Positions 1 to 5,674 of a stretch of DNA of 7,421 nucleotides are shown piece by piece. A program made the position numbers and the translations under genes. Source of the stretch: Spirochaetales bacterium (GTDB lineage: Bacteria > Spirochaetota > Spirochaetia > DSM-27196 > SLST01); assembly GCA_007130265.1 (NCBI GenBank), contig SLST01000196.1, positions 1 to 7,421 on the forward strand, written 5' to 3'. Below the pieces are notes generated by a model, which worked only from the letters and a program-made list of their open reading frames with translations, was not told the origin of the DNA and did not search any database. The stretch's first letter is position 1. The number at the start of each line of letters is the position of its first letter.

Positions 1-53
1 CGCACCTCACGCACCCGGATCAGATCGTTGACCCGTAAGTCCTTTGTAGCCAA
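1..53 (-). CDS. infC: Translation initiation factor IF-3, N-terminal fragment (partial, runs off left edge)
   Basis: Seventeen codons and a partial eighteenth are readable on the minus strand from a TTG at 53 to the window edge, giving (L/M)ATKDLRVNDLIRVREV followed by a probable Arg. The stretch RVNDLIRVREVR matches the conserved start of the IF-3 N-terminal domain (compare INGEIRAQEVRL in E. coli). IF-3 binds the 30S subunit, prevents subunit joining and checks start codons. An in-frame TGA at 56-54 directly precedes the TTG, so the protein cannot begin further upstream and no ATG is available: the start is UUG. A purine-rich Shine-Dalgarno region lies just before it (minus strand, about 75 to 57). 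infC is usually followed by rpmI and rplT, which would lie off the left edge. The identification rests on a short but highly conserved motif; the rest of the gene is not visible. Confidence 0.78.
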   Translation of the reverse strand, partial: MATKDLRVNDLIRVREV

Positions 54-88
54 TCAACCCCCTTCCTTCTTTCCTTTCCGGAGGCTAC

Positions 89-117
89 AGGATACCATCG
101 TGCGGTCACAGAGTCAA
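89..117 (-). promoter_or_regulatory. Sigma-70-type promoter for infC
   Basis: On the minus strand TTGACT (117-112) is separated by exactly 17 bases from TATCCT (94-89). Transcription would start near 82, giving a leader of about 29 bases before the UUG start of infC. The -35 hexamer overlaps the metW stop codon (116-114). No terminator separates metW from this promoter, so infC may also be reached by read-through from metXW. Confidence 0.6.
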
Positions 118-731
118 ACGCTCTTTCCACCAGGAGCGCCCTGCAGAAGAAAGCAACACTCGGTGGCGAAGAGATTTGCGAACCGCCGCGGAACGTGTCG
201 TTCGTGCCTCAGATCGATGGTGCCGAGAATCGGTATTTCGAGCCGCGAACAGAGATCCACGAAGTCGCGGCGCGTGCAGAAGTGGATGTTCGGCGTGTCG
301 AACCACTCGTACGGCAGGTCCCTGTTGACCGGCATGCGACCGAGAAGGAGGAGCTGGGCGCGGTTGATGAGGTACCCGAAGTTCGGGAAGTTGACGATCG
401 CGCGACGACCCACTCGGGCCATTTCGCGCAGCAGCATGACCGGCTCGTGCAGGGCCTGGAGGGTCTCGTTGAGGATGACGTAGTCGTAGCTCCCCGTCGC
501 GTACTCCTTCAGGCCCTCATCAAGATCGCCCTGAAACACGCTGATACCCTTGGCGAGACATTCGCGGATCTTCGCCTCTTCGATCTCCACTCCGCGACCC
601 CGGACGCCACGAGTGAGAATGAGCTGGTGCAGCAGCTCACCGCCGCCACACCCGAGATCGAGTACCGTACTGCGTGGTTCAACGAGTCTGACGATCTGGT
701 CGTAGCTGAATCGATGCGGGGGGTCATGCAT
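114..731 (-). CDS. metW: Methionine biosynthesis protein MetW (class I SAM-methyltransferase fold)
   Basis: This 205-residue protein has the length of MetW. It shows the Rossmann methyltransferase motif I, VLDLGCGGGELL (residues 23-34), the acidic end of strand 2 in GVEIEEA (47-53), QGDLDEGL (67-74) and YDYVILNETLQAL (82-94). The second half carries the MetW-typical stretches FPNFGYLINRAQLLLLGRMPV and LPYEWFDTPNIHFCTRRDF. MetW genes are almost always paired with metX; reports on the family describe a physical partner that stimulates the acyltransferase, and no methyltransferase reaction is firmly assigned. The ATG lies inside the end of metX (ATGCATGA, 8-base overlap) with no Shine-Dalgarno site, so translation is probably coupled to metX. 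The protein is cytoplasmic. Identification is strong; the exact biochemical role is from family knowledge. Confidence 0.93.
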   Translation of the reverse strand: MHDPPHRFSYDQIVRLVEPRSTVLDLGCGGGELLHQLILTRGVRGRGVEIEEAKIRECLAKGISVFQGDLDEGLKEYATGSYDYVILNETLQALHEPVMLLREMARVGRRAIVNFPNFGYLINRAQLLLLGRMPVNRDLPYEWFDTPNIHFCTRRDFVDLCSRLEIPILGTIDLRHERHVPRRFANLFATECCFLLQGAPGGKSV

Positions 732-1875
732 GGTGGTGCACCGTCTGCAGAACGGTCTGTAGGAACGAGCTGATGAGCGCTCCCTGTCGTTCGGTCTCGA
801 GGAGAAAGGAATCGTGTCCGTAGGGGCAGTCGAGCTCGGTGTAGCTCACGTCCTTCTGTCTGCGCATCAGCGCTACGACGATCTCCTTGCCCTGGTAGCT
901 CGGGTAGAGCCAGTCCGACGAATAGCTGACGACCAGGAACTTGCTCGTCGTCTTCCCGAATGCCTCTTCCAGCGATCCGTACTTGCCGCCGAGGTCGAAG
1001 TAGTCGATCGCCTTGGAGAGATAGATATACGTGTTCGCATCGAAGCGGTCTACGAATGTACCCCCCTGGTACTCCAGGTAGCTTTCGACCTCGAACTGAT
1101 CGGCAAAATCAAACCCGAACTGCTCCCGCTCCTGAAGCCGACGTCCGAACTTCGTATGCATCGAGGCGTCCGAAAGATAGGTTATGTGACCGATCATTCT
1201 CGCGATTGCGAGTCCGCGCGCCGGTGGCGCCTGTCCGTAGTAGTTTCCATTGTTCCAGCCGGCGTCGGACATAATCGCGTTCCGCCCCACGGCGTTGAAG
1301 GCGATTCCCTGCGCGCTGAGGCGCGCCGTTGAGGCGAGCACGATGGCGCCGGCCACGGTGTCCGGGTAGCTGATGGTCCACTGAAGCGCCTGCATCCCTC
1401 CCATGGATCCGCCTGCTACGGCGAGGAGTCGGTCGATACCCAGGTGACGGATGAGCCGGTGCTGAACGTTGACCATGTCCTCAACGGTGATAACGGGAAA
1501 GGAAAGCCCGTACGGTTCGCCGGTAGCGGGATCGAGCGAGCCGGGCCCCGTGGTTCCCCGGCACCCGCCGAGCACGTTCGAGCAGATGATATAGTATCGG
1601 TCGGTATCGAATGGCCTGCCGGGACCGATCATCGCGTCCCACCACCCGGGTCTCCGGTCGGTCTGCCCGTGGCGGCCGGCGGCATGCGCGTCGCCGCTGA
1701 AGGCGTGAAGGATGAGGACGGCGTTTGTCCGATCGGCGTTCAGCGACCCGTACGTCTCGTACCGGACGGTGATCGGGCCGAAACGACGGCCACTTTCGAG
1801 AAGCAGCGGCTCCTCTGCGACTCCGGCGAAGGTCATGTCGTGAGGCGCGACGATGCCGACGCCGGTACTCTCCAT
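724..1875 (-). CDS. metX: Homoserine O-acyltransferase MetX (probably O-acetyltransferase)
   Basis: This 383-residue alpha/beta hydrolase transfers an acyl group, usually acetyl from acetyl-CoA, to the hydroxyl of L-homoserine, the activating step of methionine synthesis. The nucleophile elbow GGSMGGMQ puts the catalytic serine at residue 157. The rest of the triad fits Asp321 (SSDWLYP) and His354 (PYGHDSFLLE). The family motifs ILHAFSGDAHAAG (54-66) and SNVLGGCRGTTGP (99-111) are intact. Acetyl versus succinyl specificity cannot be read safely, because MetX-fold enzymes of both kinds exist. It is the first gene of a metX-metW unit. The ATG at 1875 lies six bases after a -10 element and has no Shine-Dalgarno site, suggesting a leaderless message. 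No O-acylhomoserine sulfhydrylase gene is visible nearby, and no methionine riboswitch would fit in the absent leader. Confidence 0.95.
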   Translation of the reverse strand: MESTGVGIVAPHDMTFAGVAEEPLLLESGRRFGPITVRYETYGSLNADRTNAVLILHAFSGDAHAAGRHGQTDRRPGWWDAMIGPGRPFDTDRYYIICSNVLGGCRGTTGPGSLDPATGEPYGLSFPVITVEDMVNVQHRLIRHLGIDRLLAVAGGSMGGMQALQWTISYPDTVAGAIVLASTARLSAQGIAFNAVGRNAIMSDAGWNNGNYYGQAPPARGLAIARMIGHITYLSDASMHTKFGRRLQEREQFGFDFADQFEVESYLEYQGGTFVDRFDANTYIYLSKAIDYFDLGGKYGSLEEAFGKTTSKFLVVSYSSDWLYPSYQGKEIVVALMRRQKDVSYTELDCPYGHDSFLLETERQGALISSFLQTVLQTVHHHA

Positions 1876-1881
1876 GCGGCA

Positions 1882-1909
1882 ATGGTACGCACGAACGGCA
1901 CGGTGTCAA
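1882..1909 (-). promoter_or_regulatory. metXW promoter, positioned for a leaderless transcript
   Basis: On the minus strand a perfect TTGACA (1909-1904) is followed after 16 bases by TACCAT (1887-1882). The six bases TGCCGC then lead straight to the metX ATG at 1875, so the expected first transcribed base is the A of the start codon or within one base of it. Confidence 0.65.
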
Positions 1910-1925
1910 TGGCTCGGGGCGCCTG

Positions 1926-1951
1926 GGTTCGCGCCGCTTCGGTTCGCGCCG
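1926..1951. repeat. 11-bp perfect direct repeat between divergent promoters (possible operator)
   Basis: GGTTCGCGCCG occurs at 1926-1936 and again at 1941-1951, separated by CTTC, a 15-bp period. The second copy ends two bases before the -35 hexamer of the rightward promoter. The pair lies between the two divergent promoters, where a regulator could act on both. I do not recognise the motif as a named operator. Confidence 0.45.
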
Positions 1952-1953
1952 AT

Positions 1954-1982
1954 TTGATGCAAAGCGGTGGACGTGCTATCAT
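1954..1982 (+). promoter_or_regulatory. Promoter for the membrane protein/lipoprotein unit
   Basis: TTGATG (1954-1959) and TATCAT (1977-1982) are 17 bases apart, and the -10 has an upstream TG (TGCTATCAT, extended -10). Transcription should start at about 1989-1991. This places the promoter over the longest possible reading frame start (GTG at 1967) and argues that translation begins at GTG 1991 or ATG 2003. Confidence 0.6.
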
Positions 1983-1990
1983 CGCGACCT

Positions 1991-2644
1991 GTGCATGTAT
2001 TCATGATCGTCTCGGTGCCGCTGGTGTACGTCTATTTTCTCGTGTTGCGCGAACAGACCGGTCGCACGTCGGCCGTGACGGGCGCTCCTGCCCTGAAGGG
2101 TGCTCTCGGCTATCTGATCGTCCTTATCCCGTTACTTCTCATGCGGCGATTCATCGCACGACCGTACGATGGGGCTGGTCTCTACCTCTACGTCTCGGTC
2201 TACGATCACGTCGTCCCGGCCCTGCTGCTTTTCGCCCTCTATCTGCGGGCCATGCGGGATGTCGGCGGGCTTACCGCCGATGAGCGCTTCCTTTCGCTCG
2301 TGTCGTTTTACGCCGGCGCCTTCGCACTTGCGGGCCTGCTCGACCTGTTTCTCCGGGCCGACTATCACGGCCCCTACGAGCTGTTCATGCTTCCTGCGCT
2401 TCGTATAGCGGTCATGCTGATCCTGCCGACGCTCTACTACCGGTTCAGCCATGAGACGTTCTGGGTCCGCTATCTGCACCTGGGAGTGATCGTCTCGTTT
2501 CCCTGGGTGCTCGGACTCGTTCCAATGCTCTCGGCCATGTACCTGGGTTTCATCGCGGCGCTTCTCACGGTACTGCTCTTCCTGGGAGGATGCGCGGCCG
2601 CGTTCCTGGCTGCCGGGGGTCCGAACCGCTACCGTCTCGGGTGA
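1991..2644 (+). CDS. Polytopic integral membrane protein of unknown function
   Basis: I do not recognise a family. From the GTG at 1991 the protein is 217 residues and very hydrophobic. About seven membrane segments are apparent, near residues 3-19, 36-51, 64-85, 100-121, 132-149, 162-181 and 184-208. Short charged loops lie between them (for example RRFIARPYDGAG, RAMRDVGGLTADERF and YRFSHETFWVRY). No catalytic motif, transporter signature or metal site stands out. The frame is open from a GTG at 1967, but that start lies inside the predicted promoter. With the -10 ending at 1982, GTG 1991 would be at or next to the 5' end of the mRNA; ATG 2003 is the alternative. No Shine-Dalgarno site precedes any of these starts. 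The next gene begins six bases after the stop, so the two are probably co-transcribed and may act together at the inner membrane. Confidence 0.75.
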   Translation: MHVFMIVSVPLVYVYFLVLREQTGRTSAVTGAPALKGALGYLIVLIPLLLMRRFIARPYDGAGLYLYVSVYDHVVPALLLFALYLRAMRDVGGLTADERFLSLVSFYAGAFALAGLLDLFLRADYHGPYELFMLPALRIAVMLILPTLYYRFSHETFWVRYLHLGVIVSFPWVLGLVPMLSAMYLGFIAALLTVLLFLGGCAAAFLAAGGPNRYRLG

Positions 2645-2650
2645 CCGGCC

Positions 2651-3514
2651 GTGTCTTCACGCGTGCGCAATGAGCTGTGGGCGGTTCTGAAGCGGCTGAT
2701 CCGGGTCTGTGCTCTGCTGCTCGTGGGGTTGGGGGCGACCGGATGCGGACCGCAACTGCTGTTCGTGGGAGACCCTGTGCTCGAGGCTACGCTCTTTGAT
2801 CGGGAAGGCTTTGAGCGGAGTGTCGACCGGGCCGCGCGCACGGCAGGATACCGGGCCCGCATCGTCTGGCCGCGGCAGCGGTCTCTGGAGGCCGTGGATG
2901 CGTTCAGCGTCATCGAGTCTCACAGCGCCGAGGTAGTCGTTCTCAGTCCGTACCTGTCTCTCATGGCCGATGAGATAGCATCGCGGCTCCCCCACCTCTC
3001 ATTCGTCGGCTACTATGGTAGCGAGGGCATTCTGAACGTGACGTGGGTCCACTTCGATCCGGAGCCCGGGCTTCGCGACGCCGGGATGCTGGTCGCCGAG
3101 TGGGTGTTCGCGGGCGCCGGACGCCGTGCGGTGGTGCTCGTCGACGAGTCGGACGAGACGGCTTGGGAGGAGGCCGCATGGTTTGAGGCCGGGTACGAGT
3201 CGCGGGCGGAGGTCGGACTCGAGAGGATCACGTTTTCCGCGACTCCCACCCGTGAAGAGGTGCGCAATCGGGTGCGCTCGGTGGCACGCGACGAAGAACG
3301 GGCGCTTGTGCTGATGCTCGGAGCTGCGAGCGGTTGGGCGCTCGAAGCCGCAAGGGATGAAGACGTGAAGGTCGTTATCCGCCACGGAATGATGCCTGAT
3401 CCGCCTGGGCAGGTCCTTCTGAGCGTCGTCGATGATCTGGCGGTCGGCCTGGCCGCCGCGCTCGAGACCGATGCGTCGCGTGTCGAGGTACCGTCGGTCG
3501 TACGCGGTCGCTGA
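2651..3514 (+). CDS. Putative lipoprotein with periplasmic-binding-protein-like fold
   Basis: This 287-residue protein begins at a GTG six bases after the upstream stop, without a clear Shine-Dalgarno site, so translational coupling is likely. The N-terminus is basic (R4, R6, K14, R15, R18), followed by a hydrophobic core (VCALLLVGLGATGC). That fits a lipoprotein signal with Cys32 lipidated; the residue three before the cysteine is Ala, which the relaxed spirochaete lipobox allows. The mature part of about 255 residues alternates strands and helices: LLFVGDP, AEVVVLSPYLS, LSFVGYYGS, RRAVVLVDES, ALVLMLGAASGWALEAA, VKVVIRHG and VLLSVVDDLAVGLAAAL. This pattern resembles type I periplasmic binding proteins (the sugar- or BMP-type), and the final segment looks like their usual LSVVDD..GL.AA..L element. 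It is somewhat shorter than many in that class. Ligand and role are unknown, and no ABC transporter genes are adjacent. Confidence 0.72.
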   Translation: MSSRVRNELWAVLKRLIRVCALLLVGLGATGCGPQLLFVGDPVLEATLFDREGFERSVDRAARTAGYRARIVWPRQRSLEAVDAFSVIESHSAEVVVLSPYLSLMADEIASRLPHLSFVGYYGSEGILNVTWVHFDPEPGLRDAGMLVAEWVFAGAGRRAVVLVDESDETAWEEAAWFEAGYESRAEVGLERITFSATPTREEVRNRVRSVARDEERALVLMLGAASGWALEAARDEDVKVVIRHGMMPDPPGQVLLSVVDDLAVGLAAALETDASRVEVPSVVRGR

Positions 3515-3540
3515 TCGATGTCGGGCTCACGGAAAAGTGT

Positions 3541-3569
3541 TTGACATGGCATAGGCCGGGAAATATACT
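3541..3569 (+). promoter_or_regulatory. Strong sigma-70 promoter for the flaA pair
   Basis: A perfect TTGACA (3541-3546) lies exactly 17 bases from TATACT (3564-3569), a 5/6 match to the -10 consensus. Transcription would start near 3576, giving a leader of about 43 bases. No sigma-28-like element (TAAA with a GCCGATAA-type -10) is visible. This agrees with reports that spirochaete flaA genes are read by the housekeeping sigma factor. Confidence 0.82.
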
Positions 3570-3604
3570 CGGGAGAGTCTGGGTATAAGCCGCTTTTTGC
3601 AGGT

Positions 3605-3611
3605 AAAGGAG
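3605..3611 (+). promoter_or_regulatory. Ribosome binding site of the first flaA gene
   Basis: AAAGGAG ends seven bases before the ATG at 3619, near-ideal spacing. It confirms the start and contrasts with the absent Shine-Dalgarno sites of metX, the membrane-protein gene and dacA. Confidence 0.8.
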
Positions 3612-3618
3612 CTGGAGC

Positions 3619-4368
3619 ATGAAACGAGGCATGGTAGTCTCGATACTGCTGATCGTGTTGCTCGCCGCAGCGGCCGTCGCGAACGAAGTGACGGTCAACC
3701 TCCAGTCCATCGTTCTCGAGGACTTCAATGACGGAGAAAGCCGATGGATCGTGCGCGGCGGCAAGTTTCTCGCGGTCGACGAGGGGAACGGCCAGTTCGA
3801 TTGGCCCTTCCGCTACCAGTTGGTCGAGGGCGTGTGGCCTGAGGCGATGCGTCGGCCCGAGGCAGAGAGTCCGGCCGTGCTCGGCGTTCAGGCGTCGTTC
3901 ACCCGACGGGGATACAATTATCTCGAGTTCATTCCGGTAGAGGACGAGGACGACGAGGACGGAAACCCCATTCCACGTCCTATCACGATCCCTGGAAAGC
4001 CTCTCGCGATCGACGTCTGGGCATGGGGCTCGAACTACAACTACTACCTCGAAGCCCAGGTGCGCGACTATCGCGGAGTCGTCCATACCCTGAAGCTCGG
4101 GGATCTCGGGTACGCAGGCTGGAGGAATCTTCGCACGGAGATCCCGAACTACATCCCGCGGGCGGTACGGTTCATCCCCGCGCGCCGCCAGATGGATCTG
4201 GTGAAGCTCGTACTGTGGACCCGACCCGATGAGTCAGTGGCAGGATTCCACTTCTACCTCGACCAGATCAAGGTTCTGACCGACGTGTTCGAGACCCCCT
4301 TCGACGGCGAGCGCCTCGCCGGTCCCGAGTTCGTTCGGGAGGTCTGGGGCGTTGAGCAGAGACAGTAG
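3619..4368 (+). CDS. flaA: Flagellar filament outer layer (sheath) protein FlaA, first paralogue
   Basis: This 249-residue exported protein matches the short spirochaete FlaA type. FlaA proteins cross the inner membrane by the Sec route and contribute to the outer layer of the periplasmic flagellar filament around the FlaB core. Residues 1-21 form a signal peptide (MKR, a long hydrophobic core, then AVA before N22). Shared FlaA features are an early acidic-aromatic strand (LEDFNDGESRWIV, 33-45), LGVQASF (88-94), IPGKPLAIDVWAWGSNYNYY from residue 124, a DYRG turn, GWRNL and a C-terminal DQIKVLTDVF. The mature protein has no cysteine. Compared with its neighbour it carries an extra acidic loop (EDEDDED, 108-114) just before the IPG strand. 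It is followed after nine bases by the second paralogue, and both probably share one message. The exact FlaA numbering is uncertain, so only the family symbol is given. Confidence 0.88.
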   Translation: MKRGMVVSILLIVLLAAAAVANEVTVNLQSIVLEDFNDGESRWIVRGGKFLAVDEGNGQFDWPFRYQLVEGVWPEAMRRPEAESPAVLGVQASFTRRGYNYLEFIPVEDEDDEDGNPIPRPITIPGKPLAIDVWAWGSNYNYYLEAQVRDYRGVVHTLKLGDLGYAGWRNLRTEIPNYIPRAVRFIPARRQMDLVKLVLWTRPDESVAGFHFYLDQIKVLTDVFETPFDGERLAGPEFVREVWGVEQRQ

Positions 4369-4371
4369 GAG
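4367..4371 (+). promoter_or_regulatory. Ribosome binding site of the second flaA gene
   Basis: AGGAG overlaps the TAG stop codon of the upstream flaA gene (4366-4368) and ends six bases before the ATG at 4378. This arrangement allows reinitiation or coupled translation and fixes the start. Confidence 0.75.
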
Positions 4372-4377
4372 AGACCG

Positions 4378-5085
4378 ATGAAGCGAATAGTGCTGTGCAC
4401 CCTGTTGGTTCTCGGCGCGGCCGCGGTTGCAAGCGCGCAACAGGACAACAACCAGGCCCTCGCGGCCAATCTCGGCAGAGACACCGCGCAGCAGCGCCTG
4501 CAGGAGATCTCGATATCGAAGTTCGAGGATTCCGGATTCTGGCGCGTTTACATGCCGATTGACCAGGGAGTCATCGAGTCGCGGAGATTCGAGGGCGGGC
4601 CGCTTGCGAAGCAGCCACTCGCCGAAGAGGAGGAGATCGGCATCGCCACACCGGACCGCTATGTGCTGGGCGTGAAGGCGTCGTTTTTTCGGCGTCAGAA
4701 CTCTGAGATCTACATTCAGCCGATCCGTCCGCTGCAGATTCCCGGCATCACCAAGACGATAAGCGTCTGGGTGGTCGGCCGGAACAACAACCACCTCCTC
4801 TCGGTCGTCGTCGCCGACTACTTCGGCAACGTCAATGTGCTTCGGATGGGGAGGCTGAATTTCTCGGGATGGAAGCAGTTGACGACCACGGTTCCGCCGA
4901 CGCTCGTGCAGCGTGACTTCCACTACAGCGATCGGATGGGCGTGCAGATTCTCGGTTTCTTGATTGAGCCTGAGCTCATGGAGACCTACGGGACTTACTA
5001 CGTCTACTTCGACGGACTCACGGCGCTCACCGACCTGTTTGCCGAAGAGGGCCGCGACCCGGACGACATGGTCGACTCCTGGTGA
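4378..5085 (+). CDS. flaA: Flagellar filament outer layer (sheath) protein FlaA, second paralogue
   Basis: This 235-residue exported protein is a diverged paralogue of the gene just upstream. The signal peptide is residues 1-20 with an ASA site before Q21. The mature chain starts with a Gln/Asn-rich segment (QQDNNQALAANLGRDTAQQR) not seen in the first paralogue. Matching elements follow in the same order: ISKFEDSGFWRVYM, LGVKASFFRR (97-106), IPGITKTISVWVVGRNNNHL from residue 121, ADYFGNVNVLRMG, GWKQL, and C-terminal FDGLTALTDLF. The only cysteine (C7) is in the signal peptide. From memory, Treponema species also carry a tandem pair of short FlaA-like genes separate from the longer FlaA1, and this pair looks equivalent. 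It probably helps form the filament outer layer in the periplasm. A strong terminator follows, so it is the last gene of the unit. Confidence 0.87.
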   Translation: MKRIVLCTLLVLGAAAVASAQQDNNQALAANLGRDTAQQRLQEISISKFEDSGFWRVYMPIDQGVIESRRFEGGPLAKQPLAEEEEIGIATPDRYVLGVKASFFRRQNSEIYIQPIRPLQIPGITKTISVWVVGRNNNHLLSVVVADYFGNVNVLRMGRLNFSGWKQLTTTVPPTLVQRDFHYSDRMGVQILGFLIEPELMETYGTYYVYFDGLTALTDLFAEEGRDPDDMVDSW

Positions 5086-5125
5086 TCGCTCATTCCTGGT
5101 GATTTCCCGTTGATGTGAACGTGCG

Positions 5126-5156
5126 ATCGGCCGCCTTCGGGCGGCCGATTCCTTTT
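5126..5156 (+). terminator. Intrinsic terminator of the flaA unit
   Basis: A perfect 10-bp stem, ATCGGCCGCC (5126-5135) and GGCGGCCGAT (5140-5149), is capped by a TTCG tetraloop and followed by TCCTTTT. It begins 40 bases after the flaA stop. On the minus strand the same hairpin lies 11 bases past the nrdR stop but is not followed by a T-run, so it would be a weaker terminator in that direction. Confidence 0.9.
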
Positions 5157-5159
5157 CTC

Positions 5160-5642
5160 TCAAGCATCCTTTTCCTGGTGCTCGGCTGATCCTTTCAGGC
5201 GCTCGATCTCACTCACGAACTCTTTGACATCCTCATAGTTGCGATAGACCGACGCAAACCGGACGTAGGCGACTCGATCGAGCTCGTAGAGCTTGGTGAG
5301 GACCATCTCACCGAGCCGTTGTGACGGAATCTCGTGACTCGCGCGGCTGACGATCATCGATTCGTCCTCGATCTGATTGACGATCTCCTCAACGCGCTCC
5401 CGGCCGACCGGGCGTTTTCGGATCGCCTGATGGATCCCCCGTTCGAGCTTCTCGCGGTCGAATGGTTCTCGCCCGCCACTCGTCTTGATTACCATCAGCG
5501 GTTGTTCCTCAACGCGTTCGTACGAGGTGTATCGGTAGCCGCAATCGGTGCACTCGCGCCGGCGGCGGATGCTCGTGCCGTCGGCGAGGGTACGCGATTC
5601 GACTACTCTGTCTTCGAGTCCGTGGCAACGTGGGCATCGCAT
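5160..5642 (-). CDS. nrdR: Transcriptional repressor NrdR
   Basis: This 160-residue protein is the nucleotide-sensing repressor of ribonucleotide reductase genes. The N-terminal zinc ribbon is intact: C3-P-R-C6 and C31-x-x-C34, with the family signature VVESRTLADGTSIRRRREC between them and YTSYERVE just after. An ATP-cone domain follows (from about residue 49, VIKTSGGREPFDREKLERGI, to about 135, YVRFASVYRNYEDV). NrdR binds dATP/ATP through the cone and represses nrd genes at paired 16-bp boxes. Length and both domains are typical. The ATG at 5642 is preceded by AGG at seven bases' spacing, within a predicted leader of only about 12 bases. A box-like sequence covers its own -10, suggesting autoregulation. 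No ribonucleotide reductase gene is in the window. Confidence 0.96.
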   Translation of the reverse strand: MRCPRCHGLEDRVVESRTLADGTSIRRRRECTDCGYRYTSYERVEEQPLMVIKTSGGREPFDREKLERGIHQAIRKRPVGRERVEEIVNQIEDESMIVSRASHEIPSQRLGEMVLTKLYELDRVAYVRFASVYRNYEDVKEFVSEIERLKGSAEHQEKDA

Positions 5643-5658
5643 TGTCGTACCTGGGGTG

Positions 5659-5674
5659 ACACTCTATGGTGTGT
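5659..5674. promoter_or_regulatory. Candidate NrdR box overlapping the nrdR -10 element
   Basis: ACACTCTATGGTGTGT matches 13 of 16 positions of the published NrdR-box consensus acaCwAtATaTwGtgt, including both ACAC and GTGT ends. It contains the nrdR -10 hexamer (5666-5661 on the minus strand), so a bound repressor would block the promoter. NrdR boxes usually come in pairs about 31 bp apart, and I see no second copy at that distance on either side. Confidence 0.5.

Noticed and set aside
56..86. Hairpin AGCCTCC/GGGGGTT on the minus strand that would sequester the infC ribosome binding site
   Set aside because: The predicted start of transcription near 82 removes most of the 5' strand, and the stem contains two G-U pairs. 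It could form only on transcripts reading through from metXW, so I do not annotate it.
28..483. Open frame on the plus strand across infC and metW
   Set aside because: It is antisense to metW, arginine- and serine-rich, without motifs; a typical shadow frame in GC-rich DNA.
1967..1990. Longer start (GTG 1967) for the membrane protein
   Set aside because: It lies between the -35 and -10 of a good promoter and adds MDVLSSRP, which does not look like part of the first membrane segment. GTG 1991 or ATG 2003 fits the expected transcript start.
1444..2283. Long plus-strand frame of 279 codons across metX and the divergent promoter
   Set aside because: It is antisense to conserved metX, crosses two promoters, overlaps the membrane-protein gene and has no recognisable domain.
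3013..4086. Long minus-strand frame of 357 codons opposite the lipoprotein and first flaA genes
   Set aside because: It is antisense to the lipoprotein gene, the flaA promoter and the conserved first flaA gene; its Ser/Arg/Pro-rich composition without motifs indicates a shadow.
4367..4377. A separate promoter between the two flaA genes
   Set aside because: Only nine bases separate them and they hold a ribosome binding site, so co-transcription explains the arrangement.
4234..5163. Minus-strand frame of 309 codons opposite the flaA genes
   Set aside because: It is antisense to conserved FlaA sequence, spans the terminator hairpin, and shows no domain or plausible start signal.
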